A stretch of DNA of 43,401 bases from Plantago elongata (Eukaryota; Streptophyta; Magnoliopsida; Lamiales; Plantaginaceae), in contig JAYMSP010000701.1 in the NCBI GenBank assembly GCA_036897095.1, positions 1 to 43,401 of the forward strand, read 5' to 3'. The notes under the pieces were generated by a model that ran no database searches, was not told where the DNA came from, and worked only from the letters and a program-made list of their open reading frames with translations. Position 1 is the first letter of the stretch. The number at the start of each line of letters is the position of its first letter. Shown here in pieces: positions 1-11,224 of the stretch. A program made the translations under genes and the position numbers.

Positions 1-24
1 TATATATATATATATATATATATA
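1..24. repeat. (TA)n microsatellite at the window edge
   Basis: The window opens inside a perfect TA dinucleotide run of at least 12 units. Its true length lies outside the window. Confidence 0.9.
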
Positions 25-454
25 AAACACTCGCACCGTTTGTACTAATTTTATACCGAATAATATTTAAATATATGAGGCATTTTACATTTTTCAATAA
101 ATGCTTTCATCACTATTTATAGAATTTCATGTAAGTTAAAGTATATATTATTGGCTCAAATATCTTAACTAAATTGATAGCTATAAATGAGCAGGTTGGT
201 CCGAAAATTTAGAGGTTCCATACGAAATTTTAAAATTAACCTCAAATTTATAGTGGTATAAATCAAAAATAACAAAATATTTCACATAAATTGTGCCTTG
301 TAAGGTGGTTGAGATATTGAGTTATAAGGTCATTCTGATTAGACAATGACTATAAGGTGGTAGTGATAGTGATTGTATTATATATAATAGCTTTTAAAAA
401 GATAACAAAATATTTTACATAAAATTTGAATCAACTTTATAATAAAATAATATA
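25..454. other. AT-rich intergenic DNA
   Basis: No gene, RNA gene or clear element is seen. The stretch is AT-rich with no usable reading frame on either strand. Confidence 0.7.
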
Positions 455-693
455 CTCCCTCCGTCTCAGCTTCATCTTCTTGTATTTCATTTTGATCCGT
501 CCCAACTTCATTTTTCCACCCCTTGAATAGAAAATATATCTTTTACATTATCCACTATAACTCCTAATTTATCTTCTTTTTTTCCCTACTTTATTCACTT
601 TTTCCTATTTTATCATATTCTCTATTACATTATTATTTATCTATTAAAACTTGTTTTCAGTTCCCCGAAAAGATGAGATCATAACGAAGGGAG
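455..693. mobile_element. Stowaway-like MITE, 239 bp
   Basis: The element starts CTCCCTCCGTCTC and ends with the inverse of CTCCCTTCGT, flanked on both sides by the dinucleotide TA (453-454 and 694-695). The shared block CATCTT lies at the same distance from both ends, which supports a terminal inverted repeat of about 28 bp. The CTCCCTCCGT terminus and TA target duplication are the standard signature of plant Stowaway (Tc1/mariner) MITEs. There is no coding capacity. Confidence 0.88.
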
Positions 694-695
694 TA

Positions 696-3600
696 CATAA
701 TATATTACTTCAAAAATATAACTCTGCAAGTGTTATTTGAAATAAAATTATATAGTATTAATTGCTTATAATATATTTTTATTTATAACATTTTACTCCA
801 TATTACTTATATAATATTAAATTGCACTCTTACAAATTCAAGGCTCTGTGTGAATGAACATATTGCATGGATTGAGGGAGCCTTGTAAATAAGGGTATTT
901 CAGTTATATTATGAAGATTTAGATAATATGTATTTAAATATGTGAAAAAACTCCAAGAACACCTAAAAGACAATAGAAGTATGTCTTTAACTTTGTATAA
1001 ATATTGTAATACAAGTTGATGTTTATAGTTAAATTTATCAAAATGACTAATTATAAGTTTACTTGAAATAGATGGTATCTAACAATAAAAATGATGTATG
1101 ATAAGGAATATGGTTTAAGTTGAGATAATTCACCTGGCAAGTAGGGCAAAATAGTTTATTTTGATCAAATTAGTCGATGAGCTAGATTCACAAGTAAAAA
1201 TTATAAATTAGTCATACTCCTAAAAATTTCAATCACATTAGTTATACCTAATAAATATTCTATAGAATAATTTAAACTTTCCTACATATCAGTCATCTTC
1301 TTAATTTCAATTACTTTTATATATAATTTTACCTTTTTTTTAGTAAAATTATATCCTTAAGTACATATATAATCAAATTATATATTTTGATAACTAAGAT
1401 TCTCTTAAAATAAATAAAAATCAACATTTAAGATCTCTAAAACTTTGAAGATGCTTGATTGTAGACGCTTGTCGATTGAAGATGTTTGCTTGTAAGACGA
1501 GCCCACAATTTAATTGAAGATGGGAGAGAACGACAACTGGTGACGATGATGATGATAATGGTAGAATCAACCGAATATCGTATATTCAATTGATCTAGAA
1601 ATTAAGATGCTCTTGTAAATCAATACCGGTGAAGATGCTTGGTGGCAATATGAAAAGAATAAATTGTAACGTTTGGCATCAATTATAAGTTACGTTGTAT
1701 TTGAATGTTTGTATTATGAAATAGAAGGAAAAAAAATACTTCTATAATTAAATTCATCATATAAATTAATTAGTTAAATTTGTTGATGCTTATAATTGTT
1801 TTTTTTAACAATTACTATAATAAAATACAAATAAATTTGTTAAATATAATCCCATTCTTTTTTTAAAGATTATACGTTAATGATATTAGACTCACATTTC
1901 TTTAATATTCTTCACTCAACTTAAAATTGGCTTCAGATCATATCGTTGACATCGTAGTCTTCCTGTATAAAACTCATACACTATAATAATGTTATGTTTC
2001 ACTTTTATTATCAAATAAATTATAATATGTTTAATATTTCATACTTTTTATTTTATTTTATTTAAAGCGATATCTCATCGAGCCTAACAAGTTGCAAAAT
2101 TCCATAATTGTACAATAATTTGACCAAACAATCCAAATAATGTAACCACTACCTCAGACTATTGTACCAGTGACACTCAAAATTCATAAATTCAACATGA
2201 ACTTTTCTTTCAGAGAGTAAAGTTCTTCGACAAAGTTCTTGTAAGAGAGTCACCCACACATTTAGAGAGACACCCAAAAATGATACTAGTCTCATTATTA
2301 CAAAATAAAAGATAATACATTTATTATATTATATTTTCCGATTCATTATTATTTATGTATATTATTTTTATATAAGTATATTATTTTTTATATTTTTATT
2401 TTGTTTAATAAACAATATCGAAAATATTATAATATTTTTAAATTTTAATAGAACAGTAGGAGTAAGTTATAACTATTGAGGTAGTAGACAGTGTGGGGTT
2501 GATATCCCTCTACCCGCCCCTAAAATGGAATTTCATATGGGTTATTATCAAACATCAACTAATTTATATGACACTAAAATCCATCCAGAATTAAAAACAT
2601 CTCGATCTCTCTGCGAAGAAACACGATGGACCAGCATGAATAATTATTTGTTTGTCCTCAGTAATGGCAATCATCTGTCCTCTTGTAACAAGAGATGGTC
2701 CTAAACCAATAACTATTTACTGAAACGGTCATTTTCCTACATTGCCTAAAATTCATTTTACTTAAATCATTTCAACTACTTTATATATATATTCTGGTGA
2801 TCTTGATAGATAGTGATGCTCAAACTCTTCCCAAGAATAATTAACTGGGGTCCGTCGATTACAGGTACAAAAGGGAGCCCAATTTTATTAGTAAGTACGA
2901 GTATTAGCTATGGCCTATGAACCACATACGGACATTCTCTTTAATTAACAATGAAACTCAAAATTTAAGAAAATAATTACAAATAGCTACATTGTCGTAT
3001 TTGTAGGAAACAGTGTAACCATGTGTTACTTCAATGTTAATTCTCTTTGACCTAGAATGGATTTGATGCTGTGTTTCTATAAAATTCTCACAAATATAAT
3101 ATCTATGAATTTGAAAAAAAAATAGTTGGCTTCTTTTTAATACATCTTTTTACAAAGTCATGCGTAATTAAATTAGTTGGCTAAACATAATATGATGTAT
3201 TTGTTTTTGTCTGGTTTAATGACTTTTTTCTTTCATGAACTTCAACCAAGGCCATTAGAGTTTATTTTTACAATGTGAAGAAATGAATTCCTAGTGGGCA
3301 AGTTACTGAATTAAATTCAAAACAAATCAAAACCAAAATTCATAAATGATTTCGAAAAATATTCAAAATAATTTCCAATAAACTTTATAGCAAGTGAGTT
3401 CGAGAAAGAAACAAAGAAGAAAGGGAAAGTGCAAGTATAAATTTCACATTTTTTTACAGCTGGATTGTCCACAATAGTTACAGTAATGGTGAAAAAGTCG
3501 TTGTAGATGATTGCAATGCACATGTGTAGCCTTTATCGCTTTGAGGACGTATTTGTAATTTGACTTTTGATAAAAATAAATTTTTGTATCCGTTTCAAAT

Positions 3601-3760
3601 GATTTCGTATGAAAAACTTATTCCACTTAAAGTATCGTACCTACCATAAAAAATTATCCACATTTTGTACTGGACACTTAAATGAACCAATTAACTAGTA
3701 ACTTAACTTTATCGAGGCTCTCTTCTTGTAGTAAATTTTAGTTTTATCCTCAAATTACAT
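696..3760. other. AT-rich intergenic DNA, no gene seen
   Basis: About 3 kb of AT-rich sequence upstream of the remorin gene. The few short reading frames show no family resemblance. Nothing recognisable as an RNA gene or a complete mobile element was found. The 3' part presumably contains distal promoter sequence of the remorin gene. Confidence 0.65.
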
Positions 3761-3765
3761 TGCAT

Positions 3766-3775
3766 TATATATATA
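3766..3775 (+). promoter_or_regulatory. Candidate TATA box of the remorin gene
   Basis: A TATATATATA run is followed by a pyrimidine-rich tract rich in CTTCTT and TTCT at about 3830-4060, the usual look of a plant core promoter and 5' leader. The coding start is 0.9 kb downstream, so the leader is probably interrupted by an intron. Transcription start is inferred near 3800. Confidence 0.4.
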
Positions 3776-4101
3776 TGTCCTTGTTGACAACAGGCATCAA
3801 CCTCCATGCAGCTTTTCTGTTTTTTATTACACCTTTCTCTTCTTCCTTACCGTTTTTTACCATTAAACATTGTTACCAAGATTTAAGACTCTCACTTCTA
3901 TTGTATTCTGACCAGTCGGTGGATCTCATCTCTTCTTCTAATTACTCTCTGCCATTCTTGCTCTGCCCATCAATGTCCTAAAATCCCACAAATGTAACGT
4001 GACTTCTCATCATTCTTCTTCTTATTACATTCATCTTATTTTTGTTCTGTTCTGTTCTGTTCAGTTCAGTTGAGTATTGTTACTTCTATCTGCAGGTTAT
4101 G

Positions 4102-4672
4102 TAGTTTCTTGAATGTTTATGTACATTTTTTCTTTGGTCATAACTATCATAAGCACTTTGTGACTCAATTGATTTTTCAAGTTTGTGAGTACAAGTACAA
4201 GATTAGTTGTTGCAAGGTGAATATAAGATTTGATTTTGCAGGAAGTTGCTACATTTATTATGAGATCCATGAAGAATTTAGTTGGCATTAGATTTAGCAT
4301 TCAAGAAATCCAAAGGGGGCTAGATTTTTCTTCAATATAGTCCTTGGAAGGCATTTATTGTCATTTTGGTTCTTTAGTTTCTTGAATGTTTTACATTTTC
4401 AGTTTGGTCACAAGTACTCCAAGCACTTGTATGAGTTTCTTTTGCTTTCTCAAGTTTGTGAATTGAACAAGTTTTCTTGTAATTTCTTGTACTACATGCT
4501 GTGCAATTAATTGTTGCAAGGGGTAAATTAAAGAGTTTGATTTTCAGTGAACAGATTTTAATGGCTTATTTTACAATGCAGGACTAGATTTAGCATTTAA
4601 GGAAATCTATAAGGGGCTAGATTCTTCATCAAGTTTATTTCCTGGAAAGGGTTTACTGTCATTTTGGTTCAG
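4102..4672 (+). repeat. Tandem duplication in the remorin leader
   Basis: Two diverged copies stand head to tail: 4102-4374 and 4375-4672. Shared blocks in the same order include TAGTTTCTTGAATGTTT at the start, TTTGGTCA, CAAGTTTGTGA, TTGTTGCAAGG, CTAGATTTAGCATT-type blocks, AAGGGGGCTAGATT / AAGGGGCTAGATT and a final TCATTTTGGTTC. The second copy ends 13 bases before the remorin ATG. Each copy has at least one possible 3' splice site (TTTTGCAG, AATGCAG), so the leader could be spliced in alternative ways. Confidence 0.8.
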
Positions 4673-4684
4673 TTCAGAGTAAAG

Positions 4685-6010
4685 ATGAGACCTGTAGAGG
4701 ATAAAGGGTGCTTGAACAATAGCACACCTCAAGAAATATCTAGTGGAACGAGTTGTATGAGCTTCGAGTTCCAAAAGAACAACGGGATGAACCGGGCTTC
4801 TCATCATAGAACGGCCTTAGGTAAACCAACTCCTTCCAAATGGGACGATGCACAAAAATGGATTGTGAACTTGTCGCGGGGCGAAAAGAATCAAGCCAAG
4901 GCATCCCCACGGAACTCGAATGCAGATGACAGGAGATTGATCACTGCGGTGCCGAAGAAAGATTATTCCAGCGGAGAGGACGAGGGTGAGAATGGATCGA
5001 ACGGTGTGGAAACAAAGAATGTAGACTCGGAAGAGTCGGTATGGAGGATAAAGAAGCCTGGCAATAGTTCTAACACGATGGTGAGATCGATATCCGTGAG
5101 AGATATGGGGACGGAAATGACTCCGATTGCTAGTCAGGAGCCTTCCAGGACGGCTACTCCTATTAGGAATACAACTCCTAGATCTAGGAGTCCAATAGCC
5201 TCGGAACGGTCCACTCCTGTTAGATGTGTTAATGGGGTAGCGAGTGTGGCGGATGGTCAAGGTACTATAAGCCAGGGTGAAGTGAGAGGGCAGGCTACTA
5301 GGCCTAGTGGTGCAACTAGGTTGAGTAGAGATGGAGATGAGGTGAATGGGGAAAATGTTGTTGAAAATAAAGCTATCGATCCAGTGACGAAGCCGAATCC
5401 TCTTGAAACACGAGCAGTAGCTTGGGATGAGGCCGAGCGTGCCAAGTATATGGCAAGGTGATTGTTCTTGTAGAAATGTTAAATGTTTAATGTCTTGGAC
5501 AAATTTTAGTACAATTGGAGTTCTAATGATCTTTTTTGATTGTGAAATTTTAGGTATAAAGGAGAAGAGGTGAAGATTCAGGCTTGGGAAAATCATCAGA
5601 AAAGGAAAGCTGAAATGGAGATGAAAAAGATAGAGGTACATTTTGATGAAATTGACATTCAAAAGTTAAAACTATGTTTGCAAATGTCAATTAGTCTATG
5701 TTTTGCAATATCCTTCATCCAAGATTCGAGCAGCGTATTTCATGTTTCGAAACAGTTTAAAGTTTTGTCATCCGGCAGCTTATCGTTGTTATGTTGGCAG
5801 GCGAAAGCAGAAAGACTTAAAGCTCGAGCACAAGAGAAGTACACGAACAAACTTGCATCGACGAGGAGGATAGCAGAAGAAAAACGAGCGAATGCAGAGG
5901 CGGAACTTAACGAAAAGGCTTTGAAGACATCTGAAAGAGCAGATTATATTAGAAGAACTGGCCATCTTCCATCTTCTTTCTCCTTTAAGATGCCTTCATG
6001 CTGCTGGTAG
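4685..6010 (+). CDS. Remorin family protein, long N-terminal type
   Basis: Three exons, 4685-5457, 5554-5635 and 5801-6010, join in frame to a 354-residue protein with canonical GT..AG introns. Remorins are plant plasma-membrane scaffold proteins that organise nanodomains and affect cell-to-cell movement, immunity and symbiosis. Residues ~243-345 are the Remorin_C domain: AVAWDEAERAKYMAR, then a charged coiled coil with EEVKIQAWENHQKRKAEMEM and EEKRANAEAELNEKA, ending RRTGHLPSSF. The last residues, SCCW, carry two cysteines suited to S-acylation, the known membrane anchor of the family. The N-terminal ~240 residues are disordered, with GKPTPSKWDDAQKWI (46-60) and a Ser/Pro/Thr-rich block SVRDMGTEMTPIASQEPSRT (137-156), typical of long-tailed remorins. 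The ATG at 4685 is the first in frame. Family call is secure; the specific role is unknown. The likely Arabidopsis counterpart is At1g67590, inferred from order. Confidence 0.93.
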
Positions 6011-6296
6011 TATTAGTACAATGACCTGTGCTTATGGAGCTGACAATATTCTCTGTCCTGTATTTATGTTATTTCATTTTATAATGTCATCTATTCATGG
6101 TATTATTTCAGTCCGTTGAACCGGAAGGTTCGTGTTACTAGCACTGAAAAGAATATTTCCAATCGGCAAAAAATTATTAATAAGAAACACGAGTACAAAA
6201 GCATATACACATGGTGACATGAAACTCCAAACCCACAATACTAATGCATAGCTAAGATAGTAAGTGTTGGTTGATGATCAGATGATGTATCATCCT
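6011..6296 (+). other. Remorin 3' UTR and downstream spacer
   Basis: AT-rich sequence directly after the remorin stop codon, with several possible poly(A) signals. The transcript end cannot be placed. Confidence 0.5.
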
Positions 6297-6490
6297 ATTT
6301 TTTAACCAGAATAGTTCAAAATCTTGCCTAAAGGACCAGGCCCGGCACATGGCATCGAATCCAAGGGCTCAATGAGCCCATGATAGTCCGTTGATTTTTC
6401 TTTTAAACTGTTAAAAGGTAGCTCGAACCTCCAACCGAATTAATTAGAGTTGGAACGTCTTACTGACTGAGTTATGCTTCATTGTCTCAT
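6297..6490 (-). mobile_element. tRNA-derived SINE
   Basis: Read on the minus strand, this has an internal RNA polymerase III promoter: an A box TAACTCAGTCAG (complement of 6463-6474) and, 33 bases on, a B box GGTTCGAGC (complement of 6421-6429). That spacing is tRNA-like. A non-tRNA body follows and ends at an A-run, seen as T6 on the plus strand near 6297. This is the classic layout of a plant tRNA-related SINE. The exact ends and target duplication are not clear. It sits between the remorin and CDKG genes. Confidence 0.7.
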
Positions 6491-7375
6491 AATAGTTCGT
6501 TTATACTCACATCATTTATCAGAAACAATATTATTACTTATTACTTGTATTTATATTGTCATTACATTATTTACACTAAGGTGTGTGCGATAATAACACA
6601 CATTTATTCTTGCATTTTAGTATTCGTATGATGTGAAACTAATCAATCCGGTCAACTAGTGTAATAATGACCGACTAAAACACATGAATAGACATATACA
6701 CCATTCATTGTCCAATTCGAGAAAACTAATCTAGCATTTAAACAACAATTTACCAAAATCATACACAGTGACACAGCTAAATAAAATTCAAGAGTAATTG
6801 ATACAACCAAAACATACCTCAGGCTTCTCAACATTTTCATGGACTTTCTAGCTCCGAAACAACAGCCCCTCATTTTTCTATGTGCACATTCCCAATTTGG
6901 TTAATAAACAATGGACGAACCTGATCGAAATAGAGCCGGATATAGAGCCGAATTTAGAATTGGCTTTCGATCTCCGAAATTCTTTTGTAGATGATGATAA
7001 ATATCAATTTTTTTATGTAGATAAGGAATAATAAGAAGTGAATAAATGAAATCGATCATATGTCCCATACAGCTTGATCGGCGTCGAATTTGATCTAACA
7101 TATGAGAGCAGAGAGATTGAAAGTAGTTGGAAAACAGATATAAAGTTATAGAGTCCTAACGGAACTAAATCTTCAACGTATGCAAATGGCCATTCTCTAC
7201 GTGTCAAAGTTTTTGGTCATACACGACCTTTAATAACTCATCCTATTAAGAAATAAAGATTGTAATAAATTAATTTATAAAACAAATAAAGTTTATTCTT
7301 GTAATATAACTACGCTTTATGTAATATTTGTGTAATGATTCTCTCGTTAAATAAATGAATTTCAAAAATTATTAA
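6491..7375. other. Intergenic spacer and distal CDKG promoter
   Basis: AT-rich sequence. Short reading frames on the minus strand have no recognisable motif and are not called. Confidence 0.6.
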
Positions 7376-7495
7376 GGGGTTTATTAGTATAGAATTTAAG
7401 TGGAATTTTTTAATTAAAATTAAAATTTTTATGTAAAAAATATTCGATATGTACGGGGGAGATGACCACTCGATCAATCGGTATAACAATCACGC
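7376..7495 (-). mobile_element. Small inverted-repeat element, copy A
   Basis: One of five dispersed copies of a ~110-bp element. The left end is GGGGTTTATTAGTATAGAAT followed by TTAAGTGG. The right end, read in reverse, contains TTGTTATACCG and GATCGAGTGGTCA. The centre is A/T-rich with TTAATTAAAATTAAAA. It lies just upstream of the CDKG 5' leader, so it may form part of that promoter. Confidence 0.65.
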
Positions 7496-7529
7496 CTAAT
7501 TTGATCAAATAAAATTGGATCGGGATTAA

Positions 7530-7977
7530 ACTTTAGATTCTCTTTCAACGCGGCCTAGACTCGTCGCCTCACTTTCTCTCTCTACAAACGAAGCCGCCTC
7601 GTGCTTTATCTCGCCGCCGATTGGGTCCGGTAAGCTCTTCAATTTGATGAATTGTCACATAAGGAAGCTCGATTGAGGTCAAACTATCACGCCTCATCAC
7701 TTTCGTACTACAATTTCGCTCAATTCATATAGTTTCCCGATTTGATTTGCTTTTCATTTTCCTCATACACAAAAGGAGATTCTTATCGCTGATTCGCTAC
7801 GATTCTTGTTCTTTTTCCTTTTGATTATACGGGATATTGGTGCGTATAGCGTTTGACAGAGGCGAGGGTGTAATACTTCAACCCTTTTCAAATTAGGGCA
7901 CTCGAGTGTGGGGAACACTAAGGGTTAGGGTTTTGTTTTTTTCTTTTAGGGGAATCTTGATCTTCTTTTCTAGGCTT
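7530..7977 (+). promoter_or_regulatory. CDKG leader with probable 5' UTR intron and telo-box
   Basis: A CT-rich leader (CTTTCTCTCTCTAC, ~7570) is followed by a good 5' splice site GG|GTAAGC-type at 7630 and a 3' splice site TTTTCTAG ending at 7973, four bases before the ATG. This suggests a leader intron at 7630-7973. It contains TTAGGGTTT (7925-7933), the complement of the plant telo-box AAACCCTAA, often seen near the start of genes active in dividing cells. Start site and intron are inferred. Confidence 0.5.
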
Positions 7978-10900
7978 ATGGCTGCTGGGAGACATGGAGG
8001 TTATAGAGAAAATGAGTTTAGAGAGCGGGAGGCTGATTTTGGGGTGTCCAGGAAGGAAATTGGATATCCAAAAAGGGAATATGATCGGATTAGGAACGGG
8101 GATCGGGAGTATGAGCGTGGTCAAGGTAGACCGCGAGATAGTGTAAATTATAATAGGGGCAGGGGCAGACAGAGGGAAAGGGAGTTGACGAATGCTGCGT
8201 ACCGCTCTACGTCCAGCCGGGGTGATTCTGGGAGTAATGGTGGTGGGCCCAGGAGGTCTGAGCCTGCGGTACTTGCGACTGATCAAGAGCCTGGTGAGTT
8301 TTCGGGCAATCGGTCTGATGGGGTTATTGATCTAGAAACTCCAGCTAATTCAGAAATTCAGGCGAACATGCTAGATAGTAGGAACCAGGCATCTCCGCTG
8401 CAGAATAAGAAGAGGAAGTTTTCGCCAATTGTATGGGATCGAGATGATAGGGAGGCGAGGAAAACTGTCAAATCTAAGAGTGTCTCTGAAACTGTTACTT
8501 TACCAACTCCTGTGAAGCCTGATGGTCAGTCACCTAGCGCTAGCCCTGCTTCAGATGCTAATGTGCAGGCCCTGCTCTCAGAGGATATAGAGGTTCACAC
8601 TTCTGAAGCATCACCTTCTAAAGCTGACTTACCCCTAGATTTACCTGGTCCCCCGGCCGAAATGTTTTCCCTGCCACCGGAAGATGAACCCTCTGGTAAT
8701 AAGCTGGGAACAGATGCAGCTGCTGATGATTTTCTCTCCACCCAGAGGATATTATCCTCTCGTTGGGCTAATGATGCTGATTCCCCAGCTGACGAAGGTG
8801 AGATTTCTGATTATGAGGATGTGCAGAAATCAAAGCTGAGGTCCGGTTCTGAGTCTGCTGAAGTGAGGACTAAGACTTCAGTTAGCCCAGAGCTCGGGGA
8901 GGTGATAGCAGAAATTTCTGAAAACCGAGGAAGGACCTCTGGATCCGAAGATCTTGTTAGGTCATCTAGCAGGGATAGCTTGCATGCCAATAGTGAGAAG
9001 AATGACTACATGGAGATTGACAATGATCGCAGCTATAATGCTATCAGTGGTAGCCAGTCGGACTCAGAACCTGAGGATAACCAGACACCCAGTCGTATCC
9101 CGGAGCCTACCCCTCCACCAAAGAAGAGTGTCAATATGCTCAAAGGTTGCAGAAGTGTTAACGAATTTGAGAGGCTGAACAAGATAGATGAAGGCACTTA
9201 TGGGGTTGTTTTTAGAGCCAGGGACAAGAAATCTGGAGAAATTGTTGCTCTGAAGAAGGTGAAGATGGAAAAAGAGAGAGAAGGATTTCCTCTAACTTCT
9301 CTTCGTGAAATAAACATCCTCCTATCATTTGACCATCCTTCCATTGTAAATGTTAAAGAAGTAGTGGTTGGTAGCAGTCTTGATAGCATTTTTATGGTTA
9401 TGGAGTACATGGAACATGATCTTAAAGGATTAATGGAGACAATGAAACAGCCGTATAGTCAAAGTGAAGTTAAATGTCTTATGCTCCAACTTTTTGATGG
9501 TATCAAACATCTGCATGACAATTGGGTGCTTCATCGGGATCTGAAAACATCTAATTTGTTATTAAATAACCGTGGTGAGTTGAAAATTTGTGACTTTGGT
9601 TTGGCTCGTCAATACGGGAGCCCACTCAAGCCGTATACTCACCTGGTGGTCACTCTGTGGTACAGGTGAGTTTTTTTGGGATAATGTTTGTTTTCAATTG
9701 AGCCTTACTATATGATTGTATGTAATTATCCTGTCAAGTTTAACCATATGCTTATCTTTGTTAGTCTGCATGCATGTTAATTCTGATATTAACTATTTCT
9801 CTGGCCTTTTGTTTTGTCCACTTACCTGATAAATATAATTTGTATTTGTGTCTTCAAAAGTAATGGTTTTGCAATAACTAGCAATTCTTCTTGTGTTTTT
9901 GTTCAAGAAAAATGGAACAAACTGTACATACAATTTAGCCTAGTTCTTATCTGTAAGGTACTACAACAAAAAGCATATGGTGGATTTACCTTTCCTGACA
10001 GCTCTCCAGTATTAATAATAGATTTGTCCCCATAACCCTGTTCCTTGAATTAGGAAGTGGATAGGAACCCCTTTTGGAGTACAGTCCTGATAGAGCTTTC
10101 TCACTGCACTTCATTTTTATGACATATGCATTATATAATGGATGTATTAACATAGTTATTATCTTTCAGGGCGCCTGAACTTCTTTTGGGATCCAAACAA
10201 TATTCTACAGCAATTGATATGTGGTCATTAGGATGTATTATGGCTGAGCTGTTATCGAAAGAACCCCTGTTTAATGGGAAGGCAGAGCTTGATCAACTTG
10301 ACAAGGTAAATGTGATGACAGTTCTTTAGAGATTTGAAGTTCATCTTTCTTACTTTTTTTCTTTCCATTCCGCATGACATCCAAATTTATTCATAAGCAA
10401 TATCAGCATTTGTTTATTAGTTTGGAATGACATGCAGATATTCAGGATTCTTGGAACGCCAAATGAAACTATATGGCCTGGGTGTACTAAACTTCCAGGG
10501 TACAAAGTGAACTTTGTCAAGCATCAGTAAGTGCGCGTACCTTGTCTATTCATTTCCCCCCAATTTTAACCTCGAAATTTATATCCTTTTCTTTCTGCCA
10601 CTGCTTTCCCAGGCTTCCAGCTTTGGGTGATCTGGTTTGGCTTCTGGCCTCCATGGGTGCCGTGTCAGTTGATTGGCTATAATGTCTGTTGCTTCTAACA
10701 AACGGTATCTTTCTTTCAGGTACAACCTGTTACGTAGAAAATTTCCTGCAACATCATTTACTGGGTCTCCTGTGCTCTCAGATGCCGGATTTGACCTGCT
10801 GAACAGGCTTTTAACTTATGATCCTGAGAAGGTATTTTTGAGCTTTTCAGTTACTGTTTGACTTCTTTTACGACACTTCAATGTCCGACTCTAACGTATC

Positions 10901-11224
10901 TGACTGTGTGCATGGATGATGCACAGAGGATCACTGCCGAAGAAGCTCTCAATCATGAATGGTTCAATGAGGTCCCGCGTGCCAAAGCCAAAGAATTTAT
11001 GCCAACTTTTCCTGCTCAACATGCCCAAGACAGGTATTGCCTATATGATCTGTATTTTTGATTAAGTTGGTATGGTAAGCATTTTCCTGTTAATTATTAT
11101 TGATATAACAATAATTTTCAGGCGTGTGAGGCGAGTTATGAGGAGTCCTGATCCATTGGAGGAGCAGCGGAGGAAAGAGCTACAACAAGCAGAATTTGGT
11201 ACTGGTGGGTTATTTAGTCAATAG
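7978..11224 (+). CDS. CDKG2: Cyclin-dependent kinase G2 (PITSLRE/CDK11-type)
   Basis: Six exons (7978-9665, 10170-10305, 10438-10526, 10720-10831, 10927-11033, 11122-11224) join in frame to 744 residues, close to the ~750 usual for plant CDKG2. The large first exon encodes a disordered Arg/Ser/Glu-rich tail, like animal CDK11. The kinase domain spans ~397-688: EGTYG loop (405-409), ATP lysine K426, cyclin-binding PLTSLRE helix (438-444), HRDLKTSN with catalytic D521, DFG at 539, T-loop threonine ~T554 in [13 protein letters not shown]. The C-terminus ends [16 protein letters not shown] and GTGGLFSQ. The family acts with cyclin L in nuclear speckles on splicing, flowering time and meiotic synapsis. 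I start at the first in-frame ATG, 7978, giving [12 protein letters not shown]; upstream codons in frame lack an ATG. All kinase motifs are intact. Confidence 0.96.

Noticed and set aside
4817..5662. A 281-codon open frame on the minus strand opposite the remorin gene
   Set aside because: It is antisense to remorin exon 1 and runs through its intron and exon 2. Its product is low-complexity with no family resemblance; the plus-strand remorin frame explains the sequence.
7918..8286. A minus-strand frame rich in Pro/Ile/Arg
   Set aside because: It is the antisense shadow of the low-complexity CDKG2 N-terminus.
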